DNA from: Chamaea fasciata
Taxonomy: Eukaryota > Chordata > Aves > Passeriformes > Sylviidae
Direction: 5' to 3'
Assembly (NCBI GenBank): GCA_029207755.1
Contig: JARCOQ010000086.1
Location: 300,362 to 364,361 of the forward strand
Length of the DNA: 64,000 nt
Position numbers and translations under genes: made by a program. Shown one piece after another: positions 1-11,900 of this stretch. Numbering within the stretch: the stretch's first letter is position 1; each line of letters starts with the position of its first letter. The notes beneath the pieces were generated by a model, which saw nothing but the letters and a program-made list of their open reading frames with translations, did not search any database and was not told the DNA's origin.

Positions 1-3000
1 GGTCTAGATGGACGCCAGAGCCATGGATTCCAGCTGGTCACTGGTGTGGATGGACACCAGAGTGATGGTTGACACTGTGGTAGGACACTGGTTTGGATGG
101 ACATAAGAGCCACGGATCCCAATCTGGATGGACGCTGCTGTGAAGAGACACCAGAGCTATGGATCCCACAGTGGATTGACAGTGGTCAGGATGGACACCA
201 GAGCAATGGATGCCACTGTGGATGGACACAGGTAGGTAGAGATGCACACCAGAGTAATGGTGTCCGCTCTGGATGGACACTGGTCTGGATAGACAGCAGA
301 ACCCTGGCTTCCACTCTGGATGGACGCTTGCCTGAATAGACAAAAGAGCTATGGATCCCAGCTTGACACTGGTCTGGATGGACACCAGAGCCATGGATCC
401 CACTCTGAATGCACACTACTCGTGATGGACACAAGAGACATGCATCCCTCTGTGGATGGAGCCTGGTTTGAATGGACAGCACAGCCACGCATCCAGATGG
501 ACACCAGAGCCGTGGATCCCAACTGCACAGTAGTCTGGATGGACACCAGAGCCATGGATCCCACTGTGGATGGACCCTGGTACAGATAGACAGCATAGCC
601 ATGGATGCAAAGTGGACACTGCTCCAGATGGATAATGATCTGGATGGACGCCAAAGCCATGGATCCCACTCTGGATGCACGCTGTTCTTGATGGACACAG
701 GAGTCATGCATGGGTCTGTAGATGGAGCCTGGTATGAATGGACAGCACAGCCACGTATCCAGATGGATACTTGTCCAGATGGACAGCAGAGCCGTGGATC
801 TCAAATGGACAGTGGTCTCGATGGAAACCAGAGCAATGGATCCCACTGTGGATGGACACTGGTATGGATAGACCTCAGAGCCTTGGATCCCAGCTTTACT
901 CTGTTCTAAATAGACTCCAGAGCCATGAATCCGTCTCTGGATGGATGCTGGTCTGGATGGACACCAGAGCCATGGATCGAACTTAGAGCCTGGTCTGGAT
1001 GGATACAAGGGCCATGGATTCCACTCTTGATCGACACTTGTGGAGATAGCAACCAGAGCCATGGATCCGACTCGAGATGGACACTGGTCCTGAAGGACAG
1101 TGGTCTAGATGGTGACCAGAGCCATTCCTCCCACCTTGTATTGACTCTTGCCAGACCCCGAGGTATGGATCCCACTCTGGATGGCCAGTGGTCTGGATGG
1201 GCACCAGACCATGGCTCCCCTATCAATGGACACTGGTCTAGATGGATGCCAGAGCCAATGACTCCAGCTGGACACTGGTGTGGATGGACACCAGAGCAAT
1301 GGATGCCGCTGTGGATGGATACGGGTTTGGATGGACATAAGAGCCACGGATCCCAATCTAGATGGACGCTGCTGTGAATAGACACCAGTTCCATGGATCC
1401 CACTGTGGATGGACACTGGTATGGATAGACATCAGAGCCTTGGATCCCAGCTTGACTGTGTTCTGGATGGAGAGCAGAGTCTTGGATTGGACTCTGGATG
1501 GATACTGCTCCAGATGGACAGCAGAGTCTTGGATTGGACTCTGGATGGATACTGCTCCAGATGGACAGCAGAGCCATGGATCCCACTGTTGGTGGATACT
1601 GGTCTGGATGGACTCCAGAGCCATGGATCCGTCCCTCGATGGACACAGTTCTGGATGGACACCAGAGCCATAGATCCAAATTGGAGCCTGTTCTGGATGG
1701 ATACAAGGGCCATGGATTCCACTCTGGATGGATACTGCTCCAGTTAGCAACCAGAGTCATGGATCCGAATCCAGATGGAGACTGGTCCAGATGGACACTA
1801 GTCCAGGTGGTGACCAGAGCCATTCCTCCCACCTTGTATTGATAGTGGTCTTGCCAGACCCCGAGGCATGGATCCCACTCTGGATGGCCAGTGGTCTGGA
1901 TGGGCCCCAGGCCATGGATCCCCTATGAATGGACACTGGTCTAGATGGACGCCAGAACCATGGATTCCAGCTGGACACTGGTGTGGATGGACACCAGAGC
2001 CATGGATACCACGGTGGATGGACACTGGTTTGGATGGACATAAGAGCCTTGGATCCCAGCTTGACTGTGTTCTGGATGGAGAGCAGAGTCTTGGATTGGA
2101 CTCTAGATGGATACTGCTCCAGATGAACACCAGAGCCATGGATCCCACTTTGGATGGATCCCAGTCTGGATAGACTCCAGAGCCATGGATCCGTCTCTGG
2201 ATGGATGCTGGTCTGGATGGACACCCGAGCCATGGATCCAAATTGGAGCCTGGTCTGGATGGATACAAGAGCCATGGATTCCACTCTTGTTGGACACTTG
2301 TGGAGATAGCAACCAGAGGAATGGATTCGACTCGAGATGGACACTGGTCCTGAAGGACAGTGGTCTAGATGGTGACCAGAGCCATTCCTCCCACCTTGTA
2401 TTGACTCTTGCCAGACCCCGAGGCATGGATCCCACTCTTGATGGCCAGAGGTCTAGATGGGCACCAGAACATGGATCTCCTGTGAATGGACACTGGTCTT
2501 GATGGACGCCAGAGCCATGGATTCCAGCTGGACACTGGTGTGGATGGACACCAGAGCCATGGATGCCACTGTGGATGGACACTGGTTTGGATGGACATAA
2601 GAGCCACGGATCCCAATCTGGATGGACGCTGCTGTGAATAAACCCCAGAGCCATGGATCCCACAGTGGATTGACAGTGGTCAGGATGGACACCAGAGCCA
2701 TGGATGCCACTGTGGATGGACACAGGTAGAGATGCACACCAGAGTAATGGTGTCCGCTCTGGATGGACACTGGTCTGGATAGACACCAGAACCCTGGCTT
2801 CCACTCTGGATGGACGCTTGCCTGAATAGACAAAAGAGCTATGGATCCCAGCTTGACACTGGTCTGGATGGACACCAGAGCCATGGATCCCACTCTGAAT
2901 GCACACTACTCGTGATGGACACAAGAGCCATGCACCCCTCTGTGGATGGAGCCTGGTTTGAATGGACAGCACATCCATGCATCCAGATGGACACCAGAGC

Positions 3001-5160
3001 CGTGGATCCCAATTGGACAGTGGTCTGGATGGACACCAGAGCCATGGATCCCACTCTGGATGGACACTGGTATGGATAGACATCAGAGCCTTGGATCCCA
3101 GCTGGACCCTGTTCTGGATGGACAGCAGAGTCTTGGATTGGACTCTGGATGGATACTGCTCCAGATGGACACCAGAGCCATGGATAACACTTTGGATGGA
3201 TCCTGGTCTGGATGGACTCCAGAGCCATGGATCCGTCTCTGGATGGACAGCAGAGCCATGGATCCCACTGTGGATGGACCCTGGTACAGATAGACAGCAT
3301 AGCCATGGATGGAATCTGGACACTGCTCCACATGGACAATGGTCTGGATGGACGCCAGAGCCATAGATCCCACTCTGGATGCACGCTCTTCTCGATAGAC
3401 ACAAGAGTCATGCATGCATCTGTAGATGGAGCCTGGTATGCATGGACAGCACAGCCACATATCCAGAAGGGTACTTGCCCAGATGGACAGCAGAGCCGTG
3501 GCTCCCAAGTGGACACTGGTCTGGATGGACAACAGCGCCATGGATCCCACTCTGAATGCACACTACTCGTGATGGACACAAGAGCCATGCATCCCTCTGT
3601 GGATGGAGCCTGGTTTGAATTAACAGCACAGCCACACATCGAGATGGACACCAGAGCCGTGGATCCCACCTGGACAGTGGTCTGGATGGACACCAGTGCC
3701 ATGGATCCCACTGTGGATGGACACTGGTATGGATAGACATCAGAGCCTTGGATCCCAGCTGGAACCTGTTCTGGATGGACAGCAGAGTCTTGGATTGGAC
3801 TCTGGATGGATACTGCTCCACATGGACACCACAGCCATGGATCCCACTGTGGGTGGATACTGGTCTGGATAGACTCCAGAGCCATGGATCCGTCTCTGGA
3901 TGGACACTGGTCTGGATGGACACCATTGCCATAGATCCAAATTGGAGCCTGTTCTGGATGGATACAAGGGCCATGGATTCCACTCTAGATGGATACTGCT
4001 CCAGTTAGCAGCCAGAGTCATGGATCCGAATCCAGATGGAGACTGGTCCAGATGGACACTGGTCAAGATAGTTACCATAGCCATTCCTCCCACCTTGTAT
4101 TGACTCTTTCCAGACACCGAGGCATGGATCCCACTCTGGATGGCCAGTGGTCTGGACAGGCCCCAGACCATGGATCCCCTATGAATGAACACTGGTCTAG
4201 ATGGACGCCAGAGCCATGGATTTCAGCTGGACACTGGTGTGGATGGACAGCAGAGCCATGGATGCCAGTGTGGATGGACACAGGTAGAGATGCACACCAG
4301 AGCAATGGTGTCCGCTCTGGATGGACACTGGTCTGGATAGACACCAGAACCCTGGCTTCCACTCTGGATGGACGCTTGCCTGAATAGACAAAAGAGCTAT
4401 GGATCCCAGCTTGACACTGGTCTGGATGGACACCAGAGCCATGGATCCCACTCTGAATGCACACTACTCGTGATGGACACAAGAGCCATGCATCCCTCTG
4501 TGGATGGAGCCTGGTTTGAATGGACAGCACAGCCACGCATCCAGATGGACACCAGAGCCGTGGATCCAAACTGTACACTGGTCTGGATGGACATCAGTGC
4601 CATGGATCCCACTGTGGATGGACCCTGGTACAGATGGACAGCATAGCCATGGATGCAAAGTGGACACTGCTCCAGATGGATAATGATCTGGATGGATGCC
4701 AGAGCCATGGATCCCACTCTGGATGCACGCTGTGCTTAATGGACACAGGAGTCATGCATGGGTCTGTAGATGGAGCCTGGTATGAATGGACAGCACAGCC
4801 ACGTATCCAGATGGATACTTGTCCAGATGGACAGCAGAGCCGTGGATCTCAAGTGGACACTGGTCTGGATGGACACCAGAGCCATGGATCCCACTGTGGA
4901 TGGACACTGGCATGGATAGACCTCAGAACCCTGGATCCCAGCTTTACTCTCTTCTGGATAAACTCCCGAGCCATGGATCCGTCTCTGGATGGATGCTGGT
5001 CTGGATGGACACCAGAGCCATGGATCCAAATTGGAGCCTGGTCTGGATGGATACAAGGGCCATGGATTCCACTCTTGATGGACACTTGTGGAGATAGCAA
5101 CCAGAGGCATGGATTCGACTCGAGATGGACACTGGTCCTGAAGGACAGTGGTCTAGATGG
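1..5160. repeat. Minisatellite, about 46-bp unit, with higher-order repeats
   Basis: Degenerate tandem copies of a unit with the core ccatggatccca, usually followed by ctctggatggacact and then a variable spacer. Spacing between successive gatggacacc motifs is mostly 46-48 bp, with some short units. Longer blocks recur: the phrase starting gacgcttgcctgaatagac occurs at 323, 2813 and 4371, and a block starting cattcctcccaccttg occurs near 1124, 1821, 2383 and 4082, so the array grew by duplicating multi-unit segments. The unit has few stop codons, so long open frames appear in several frames of both strands with repetitive peptides. I see no start context, splice sites or non-repeat domain and treat none as genes. 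The array begins before the window and stops at the ERV-A LTR. Confidence 0.95.
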
Positions 5161-5821
5161 TGTAAGAGACGGTCTGAAGATCCCTCATCTGCCTCACGAC
5201 CATCGTCAAGGACAGAGACTGAAACCCCTAAAAGGGACTTTAAAATCTCAGTACAGGAGTTCTGGCCTGGCTGAGGTGGGATGTTGGCCAAGTGCTGCCT
5301 GCAGGTGTGTTCGATGGAAAAACCCAGCACCCATATCGGAACATCAGAACCTGAGCAGAAACAATGGGCAAGTCACGGTGAAGTGACTGTGCCTGCTGAC
5401 ACTGTACTGGTTGACGCTGTACCTGCTGACGACCGACTTGTTCTGGGTTCTCTAAATGAACACACTGCAATGATTTCCCCCACCTGTTTGGCCACCTGCC
5501 TGTCGCTTCGGAGAGGACTATAAAAACCCTGGAGACCCCCGCTCACTTTTGTGATCACCCCACTGGAGAAACTCGCGTCTATAGGCATCTTCAAAAGCCT
5601 CGAGGACTCGACCCTCCATGTTGGTAGCTATAATCCCCTTCCCCTCTTTTCTGTTTTTCTAACCATTCTCTTTTTCTCTCCCTACTATCGCATTTGTTGG
5701 CACTAAATAAAGGTGCATTTGTGATTGAGTAAACTGAGTTTGTCCCCCGCTGTGTCTTTTGAGCTCTGAGATCCCTAAAACGAACCATCACGAACCCCGC
5801 TTGTGTGAGCGGATCGTGACA
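5161..5821 (+). repeat. ERV-A 5' LTR
   Basis: This 661-bp block begins TGTAAGAGACGG exactly where the minisatellite stops and ends GGATCGTGACA (TG...CA termini). It contains a TATA box (TATAAAAA, 5519-5526) and a polyadenylation signal AATAAA (5706-5711), giving U3, R and U5 in the plus orientation. U3 holds short imperfect repeats of a ctgctgac/ctgtac motif (5393-5435). A primer-binding site follows 6 bp later. No matching LTR is found downstream. Confidence 0.88.
5519..5526 (+). promoter_or_regulatory. TATA box of ERV-A LTR
   Basis: TATAAAAA lies 180 bp upstream of the AATAAA signal in the same LTR, the usual spacing for a retroviral U3 promoter and R region. Confidence 0.7.
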
Positions 5822-5827
5822 TTAAAT

Positions 5828-5845
5828 TGGCGTCACGGACAGGAT
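5828..5845 (+). other. ERV-A primer-binding site (putative)
   Basis: TGGCGTCACGGACAGGAT starts six bases after the LTR's terminal CA. A TGG-starting 18-mer just after the 5' LTR is the expected site for the 3' end of a tRNA primer. I do not assign the tRNA with confidence. It is not the classic Pro, Trp or Lys sequence. Confidence 0.7.
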
Positions 5846-6265
5846 CTTGATGGACAGAGGGGTTGCGGGTTTTATATAGTTTGTAACAGGGGAAGGACCC
5901 TCGTCTCAGCCGCACCTAGCACGCCACTTCGGTGAGCGCTGTTAGAAAGCAAGGGGGGTGAGGGAAAATTCCCGCAAACTGTATACACCCAGGCGTATAG
6001 CACTCCCTGTCATCAGGATTTCACAAAAGGATCTCGTTGTGCAAAAGATGGGACTGTAGTTAGGTTTTGGTTTTTTTTTTTTTTTTTGTGTTTTGGGCTG
6101 CTTGGTGTAGTTGAGGAGACAACCATTTGTAACTAAGGTGAACCTCCCAGGCAGTTTTGGTCTCCTCGCCCATTCCAGGGAAGCGAAGGGAAACACAGTT
6201 TTAGCTGTGCCTTTGGTGTAACTTGAAGCGTACCTCCCTGAGAGTGGTTTTGGTCCCTTCACAAA

Positions 6266-7839
6266 ATGAGTGAAAAACATAAGAATGCATTTTATGCTTT
6301 GTTAGCAAAACATAGTGCTAGACCTTCTCCAGACGGAGAAAGGTGGGCACAGAATAATTGGTTTAACTTTAAAAACATTGTAGATAGAATATATTCTTTG
6401 CAACATGATGCTAGATACAAACTGGGCAGAAATAAAACCATTCTTTGCTCAGTTTTGGGGGCCTGTCTTTCGGCAGCCATAGAGACCCGTTTTGAGCGGG
6501 TAAGTGAAGAAAAAGCAGTCATAGAATCCCTGCAAAATTTGGTAGAAGCTTTGCAAAAACAATTAGAACAGGAAAGAAATCAGAATTATTTGCTGCAAAT
6601 TTCTCTTGCAGAAGAGCGAAGCAAAAACTTAAAATCTGTAGATTCACCCACAGAAATAGAAGGAAAGGAGACATACAACATTAAACAAATATACCCTCAG
6701 AAAGAATTAGTACACATGCAAAATTGTGGGGAACACTGTTGCTCCAACTTGAGACCTCTCATCAAAACAGAATATAATTATATAAATGAAGAGGATCATG
6801 ATCCCCACATAACCACCAAAGAAATACCATACACGGCCACTGAATTAGCTAAATTAAAGAAAGAATACTTCCGCCTCCCTAGTGAATCAGAGATGGAGTA
6901 TGTTTTTAGAGTTTCCCTCACAGGGGGCGACCAAATTAAATTAAGTGAACAAGAAGCAAGTGGCTATTGGGGACATGGAGTTTTCTTAACAACAGGAAAC
7001 ACGCGTGCTCCATGGTCCCTGACACAGCGTGTAGCCTACTGGGCAGGGGGTTAAACCCCCTTGAGAGGGGCGACCCTCTGGCAATAGTCGGCACCTCAGA
7101 CCAACTCCTAGAAAACATACACAAAGCTGCATGCTTGCAAATGATACAGGAAAGAAAATGAATCTCTGCCTGTGAGTCGCCAATGCAACAGCCTGTCAAA
7201 CCTGAGATTATGACCCCCCTCATTCCAGGTTTGCCAGAGTCTCTTAAACCAACAGCAATTCTTCTTCAAAAAACAATAGCATCTATCTCTTCGGTAGATA
7301 GACTTGAAAGATTTCTTGGCCATACAAGAGATCAAACTGGTTCCACTGACTCCACTGACTCCTCACCTTTTACAACTCCTAGCACACAATCTAACAGCAG
7401 TCATAAACTTTGGACATGGAGTGAGGTAGCAGAGGAGTTAATAAGTTACAGTAGAAAATATGGACCAGTGAAGTACTCAGAGGACAAACCAGAAAAACCC
7501 AGAGGAGTCAGGCACATTGCTTCTCCTAATGAAAAACCAGAAAAGGGAAAACAAATTTCTAACCGGCAGCAGCTGTGGTTGCTAGGGCTGGAAAGGGGAG
7601 TTCCACGAGAAGTAATGGATAAATTGCCGTATGATAAATCGGCTAAAATAATTTCCAATTGGCCCTGTCCCAAACCTATTGTGTTGGAATCATCCAACCA
7701 ACAACCCAGTGCACCTCCTCTTCCACAAGCCTTGGGCAACCAGCCACAACATTCCCCAACACAGGTTTTAAGCAATGAGACACAGCATGCTCTCTCCCCG
7801 CTTCAGGGAAGTGAAACACACCAACCTCCTTTAAACTAG
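6266..7839 (+). pseudogene. gag: ERV-A gag-like gene, frameshifted
   Basis: A plus-strand frame opens at ATG 6266 and runs to a stop at 7052-7054 (262 aa). Homologous-looking sequence continues in another frame, through a TGA at 7159-7161, then from 7183 to 7839. The first part has a small helical N-terminus and a clear coiled coil at about residues 80-120 (VIESLQNLVEALQKQLEQE). The second part is Pro/Gln/Ser-rich towards its end. The frame change lies close to a G-run near 7047, so one lost base would explain it. No CCHC zinc knuckle is visible. Position between primer site and protease makes it Gag (virion structural polyprotein). The frameshift plus TGA make it non-functional as read. Confidence 0.75.
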
Positions 7840-7880
7840 AAACTCCATTTCTTGATAGTGAGCGAAGAAACGGAGACTGG

Positions 7881-8192
7881 ATGTTTTTGAGGAAGCTCAC
7901 AAAGGACCCGAGAACAGGGGACATATTGATTACAGCAATAGTTGGCCCCAAACAAATATTAATAACTTTTGTTGTGGACACAGGGGCCCAAATCAGTGCA
8001 TTGAAAATCAGACACGCCCAAAAGTGTGGGCTTGTTCCCAGCAAAAAACGATGTTGTGTTTTAAATGCCCTAGGAACTACAGAGTCTATGAGTATGGCTC
8101 TAGTAAAACTCACACTGCCCGGAGAAGACAACCCAATAGCTGTCCAAATGGTCATTGGAAACATTCCTGACAGTTTGTTAGGGATGGATATA
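7881..8192 (+). pseudogene. pro: ERV-A protease, cut by ERV-B insertion
   Basis: The frame carries the retroviral aspartyl-protease active site VVDTGAQIS, followed by a typical flap-like stretch and a terminal LLGMDI motif just before the insertion point. Retroviral proteases are homodimers that cleave Gag and Gag-Pol. ERV-B enters immediately after 8192. Past that point the open frame runs on into ERV-B LTR sequence and stops at 8226-8228, which is not protease. The protease frame and the pol frame that resumes at 14739 are in register once the insertion and one 5-bp duplicate are discounted, so this was once one continuous pro-pol frame. Confidence 0.85.
8188..8192. repeat. ERV-B target-site duplication, left copy
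   Basis: ATATA lies directly outside the TG terminus of the left LTR and is repeated at 14734-14738 directly outside the CA terminus of the right LTR. A 5-bp duplication is typical of many ERV integrases. Confidence 0.9.
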
Positions 8193-8863
8193 TGTCTTGG
8201 TTTAGGAAGACAGGTATCTGCTAGGTAAAATTACAATCAGAGGCTCTTTGGCAAAGATTTGGGAAATAGGAATAGCAGTTCTTTACTAGTATGTAATACA
8301 AAGCAAACAAACACAAAAAAACTCCCCCCCCCACCAAACAACTACAGCATTAATGACAAACGACAACAGTACCAAGAACCTTGAGGGCTTTGTTTCACAA
8401 AACCCAGGGCAGTTTGGTTTCGGTGTCCCTGCAGGATCCTCAGAGCACCAAGCTGGAACAGTGGAAAAAGTCCCGGGCTGGTAGCTGGGATGGCAGGGTG
8501 TCCCGGCAGGCAGGGGCAGGATGTCCCGGCAGCGCAGGGAGTGCAGGGTCACGCTGCAGCAAGAGGAGCAGCGCCGAAGCAGCTCGAAGGCGAGGCAGAA
8601 AAGCGGCGCAGCTTCTGCTCGGCGGGCTTTGCGGCGGCTGAGATCCTCGAGGAGCGGCCGACACGCGTCTCCCGAACGCCGGAAGCAGAAAAGCACGCAG
8701 CTGCCTCAAGCTGTGTCTTTTACCTGCGTTATCTCCCCCTTCCACCTTTTGTCCATCTCTTTGTTTCAGCCAAGCACTCTCAAGTATCCAACACCCGGTC
8801 CCCTTGGCAACCCGTGGGGAAAAAATTCCCCAGAGAAAGAAGGAACAAACCCAACCCCCAACA
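8193..8863 (-). repeat. ERV-B 3' LTR (left copy)
   Basis: Plus-strand text runs TGTCTTGGTTTAGG... to ...CCCCCAACA (TG...CA). It matches the right LTR over its whole length except one G/A substitution (8408 region) and one C in a homopolymer (9 against 8 C near 8324-8332). In the element's sense orientation it begins TGTTGGGGGTTGGG, and a GC-rich stretch is followed by an AGTAAA possible polyadenylation signal near the 3' end. Confidence 0.93.
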
Positions 8864-8890
8864 TTATCCACCCCGAATTTTTTTCCCATA
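8864..8890 (-). other. ERV-B polypurine tract region
   Basis: On the minus strand the stretch just upstream of the 3' LTR reads GGGAAAAAAATTCGGGGTGG. It is mostly purine and is where plus-strand DNA priming would be expected. It is not a perfect tract. Confidence 0.45.
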
Positions 8891-8976
8891 CAAACATATT
8901 ACATTGAGTTTTAACTAGTAAAAATACATATATATATATATGCAAATATGGATGCAGCCACATTGTCATGGATAGT

Positions 8977-11900
8977 TCACCCCAAAACAAGGTCCCCTTG
9001 AGGTATGCATCGGGTCTCTCCATCCTTTTGCATCACCCACCAGGTGCAACCTGGTCCCTGAGCGAAGACAACCCCACGGATGGGATTGTCTTTGCTGGAG
9101 GCAGGATTAATCCAAACAGTTTTTCCCAGCATACCTCTCATGTGTACCACTGGAATCTTATCTCCGTCTGTCTTTTGCAAGGGCTCAGATTGGGCAGGAC
9201 CTGCTCGGTTGGTGGAACCTCGAGTGTTCACCAACCAGGTGGCCTTTGCTAAATTAGTATCCCAATTCTTGAAGGTTCCCCCACCCAGTGCTTTCAAGGT
9301 AGTTTTAAGCAGGCCATTGCACCGTTCAACTTTCCCGGCCGCTGGTGCATGATAAGGAATATGGTACACCCACTCAATGCCATGTTCTCTAGCCCAGGTG
9401 CTTATAAGACTATTCCTGAAATGAGTCCCATTGTCCGACTCGATTCTCTCAGGGGTGCCATGTCTCCACAGGACTTGTTTTTCCAGGCCCAGGATGGTGT
9501 TCCGGGCAGTAGCATGAGGCACAGGGTAGGTCTCCAACCATCCAGTGGTGGCTTCCACTATGGTTAGCACATAACGCTTGCCCTGGCGGGTTTGGGGAAG
9601 GGTGATGTAGTCAATCTGCCAGGCTTCCCCATATTTATATTTGGACCACCGCCCACCATACCATAAGGGCTTCACCCGCTTGGCTTGCTTGATTGCAGCA
9701 CATGTCTCACAGTCATGGATAACCTGAGAAATACTGTCCATGGTTAAATCCACCCCTCGGTCTCGGGCCCACTTATAGGTGGCATCTCTGCCCTGATGAC
9801 CCGAGGCATCATGGGCCCATCGGGCTAGGAACAACTCTCCCTTGTGTTGCCAATCTAAATCTATCTTTGACACTTCTATCTTGGCAGCCTGATCTACCTG
9901 CTTGTTGTTTTGGTGTTCCTCATTAGCCCGACTCTTGGGAACATGGGCATCTACATGGCGGACTTTCACAGGCAGCTTCTCTACACGAGTGGCAACGTCC
10001 TTCCATTCATCAGCAGCCCAGATTGGTTTTCCTCTACGCTGCCAGTTGGCCTTTTTCCACCTTTCCAGCCAGCCCCACAGAGCATTGGCTACCATCCACG
10101 AATCAGTGTAGAGGTAGAGCTTTGGCCACTTCTCTCTTTCAGCAATGTCAAGGGCTAATTGAACAGCTTTGAGTTCAGCAAGCTGACTTGATCCCCCGTC
10201 TCCTTCAGTGGCTTCTGCAACCTGTAGTGTGGGGCTCCATACGGCTGCTTTCCACTTACGGTTCATTCCCACGATGCGACAGGAACCATCAGTGAAAAGG
10301 GCGTAGTGTGTTTCTTCTGCTGGCAGTTGGTTGTATAGAGGAGCTTCTTCAGCTCGTGTCACTTGCTCCTCTTCGTCCGTGAAACCGAAGTTTTCTCCTT
10401 CCGGCCAGTTTGTAATTATCTCCAAAATCCCAGGGCGATTTGGGTTTCCAATACGGGCACGCTGTGTGATGAGGGCAGTCCATTTGCTCCATGTGGCATC
10501 GGTGGCATGGTGCGTGGAGGGAGCCTTTCCTTTAAACATCCACCCCAGCACTGGTAGTCGGGGTGCCAAGAGGAGTTGTGCTTCTGTGCCAATCACTTCT
10601 GAGGCGGCTTGAACTCCTTCATAGGCGGCCAAGATCTCCTTCTCTGTGGGAGTGTAGTTGGCTTCAGATCCTCTGTAACTTCGACTCCAGAATCCCAGTG
10701 GTCGGCCTCGGCTCTCCCCTGGCACCTTCTGCCAAAGGCTCCAGGACAAACCGTTGTTCCCGGCTGCAGAATAAAGCACATTCTTCACATCTGGTCCCGT
10801 CCTGACTGGGCCAAGGGCTACTGCATGAGCAATCTCCTGCTTGATCTGGGCAAAGGCTTGTTGCTGTTCAGGGCCCCAGTGGAAATTGTTCTTCTTGCGG
10901 GTAACCAGGTAGAGAGGGCTCACGATCTGACTGTACTCAGGAATGTGCATCCTCCAAAAACCTATGGCTCCTAGGAAAGCTTGTGTTTCCTTTTTGCTGG
11001 TCGGTGGAGACATTGCTGTGATCTTATCAATGACCTCAGTGGGGATCTGCCGCCGTCCATCTTGCCACTTTACTCCCAGGAACTGGATCTCTCTGGCAGG
11101 TCCCTTGACTTTGCTCTTCTTGATGGCAAACCCGGCTTTCAGCAAAATCTGGATGATCCTCTCTCCTTTCTCGAATACTTCAGCTGCAGTCTTTCCCCAC
11201 ACAATGATGTCATCGATGTACTGTAGATGTTCTGGAGCCTCACCCTTCTCCAGTGCAGCCTGGATCAGCCCATGGCAGATGGTGGGGCTGTGTTTCCACC
11301 CCTGGGGCAGCCGGTTCCAGGTGTACTGCACGCCCCTCCAGGTGAAAGCAAACTGAGGCCTGCATTCTGCAGCCAGAGGAATGGAGAAAAATGCATTGGC
11401 AATGTCAATAGTGGCATACCACCTCGCTGCCTTGGACTCCAGCTCGTACTGAAGTTCCAGCATGTCCGGCACAGCAGCGCTCAGCGGTGGAGTCACTTCA
11501 TTCAATGCACGATAGTCCACAGTCAGTCTCCATTCTCCATCAGACTTGCGCACAGGCCAGATGGGGCTGTTGAAGGGTGAGTGGGTTTTGCTGACCACCC
11601 CTTGGCTCTCCAGCTCACGGATCATCTTGTGGATGGGGATCACGGCGTCCCGATTTGTCCGATACTGCCGACGGTGCACTGTCGAGGTGGCAACAGGTAC
11701 TTGTTGTTCTTCTACCTTCAGGAGTCCCACTGCAGATGGGTTCTCTGATAGTCCCAGCAAGGTGTTCAACTGCTTAATGTTCTCTGTCTCCACAGCAGCT
11801 ATTCCAAAAGCCCATCTGAGTCCTTTAGGGTCTTTATAATATCCATTCCTGAGGAAGTCTATGCCCAGAATACATGGAGCCTCTGGGCCGGTCACAATCG

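Noticed and set aside
1..5160. CRISPR-like regular repeats
   Set aside because: Units are contiguous and diverged with no unique spacers, the genome is avian, and there are no cas genes.
38..5386. Many open frames of 60-430 codons on both strands
   Set aside because: All are translations of the 46-bp minisatellite in different frames and contain only its repeated peptides, with no unique domain or splice framing.
8381..8918. Plus-strand frames of 86-142 codons in the LTRs at 8.4-8.9 and 14.2-14.8 kb
   Set aside because: The same frames occur in both ERV-B LTR copies and are antisense by-products of its CpG-rich body.
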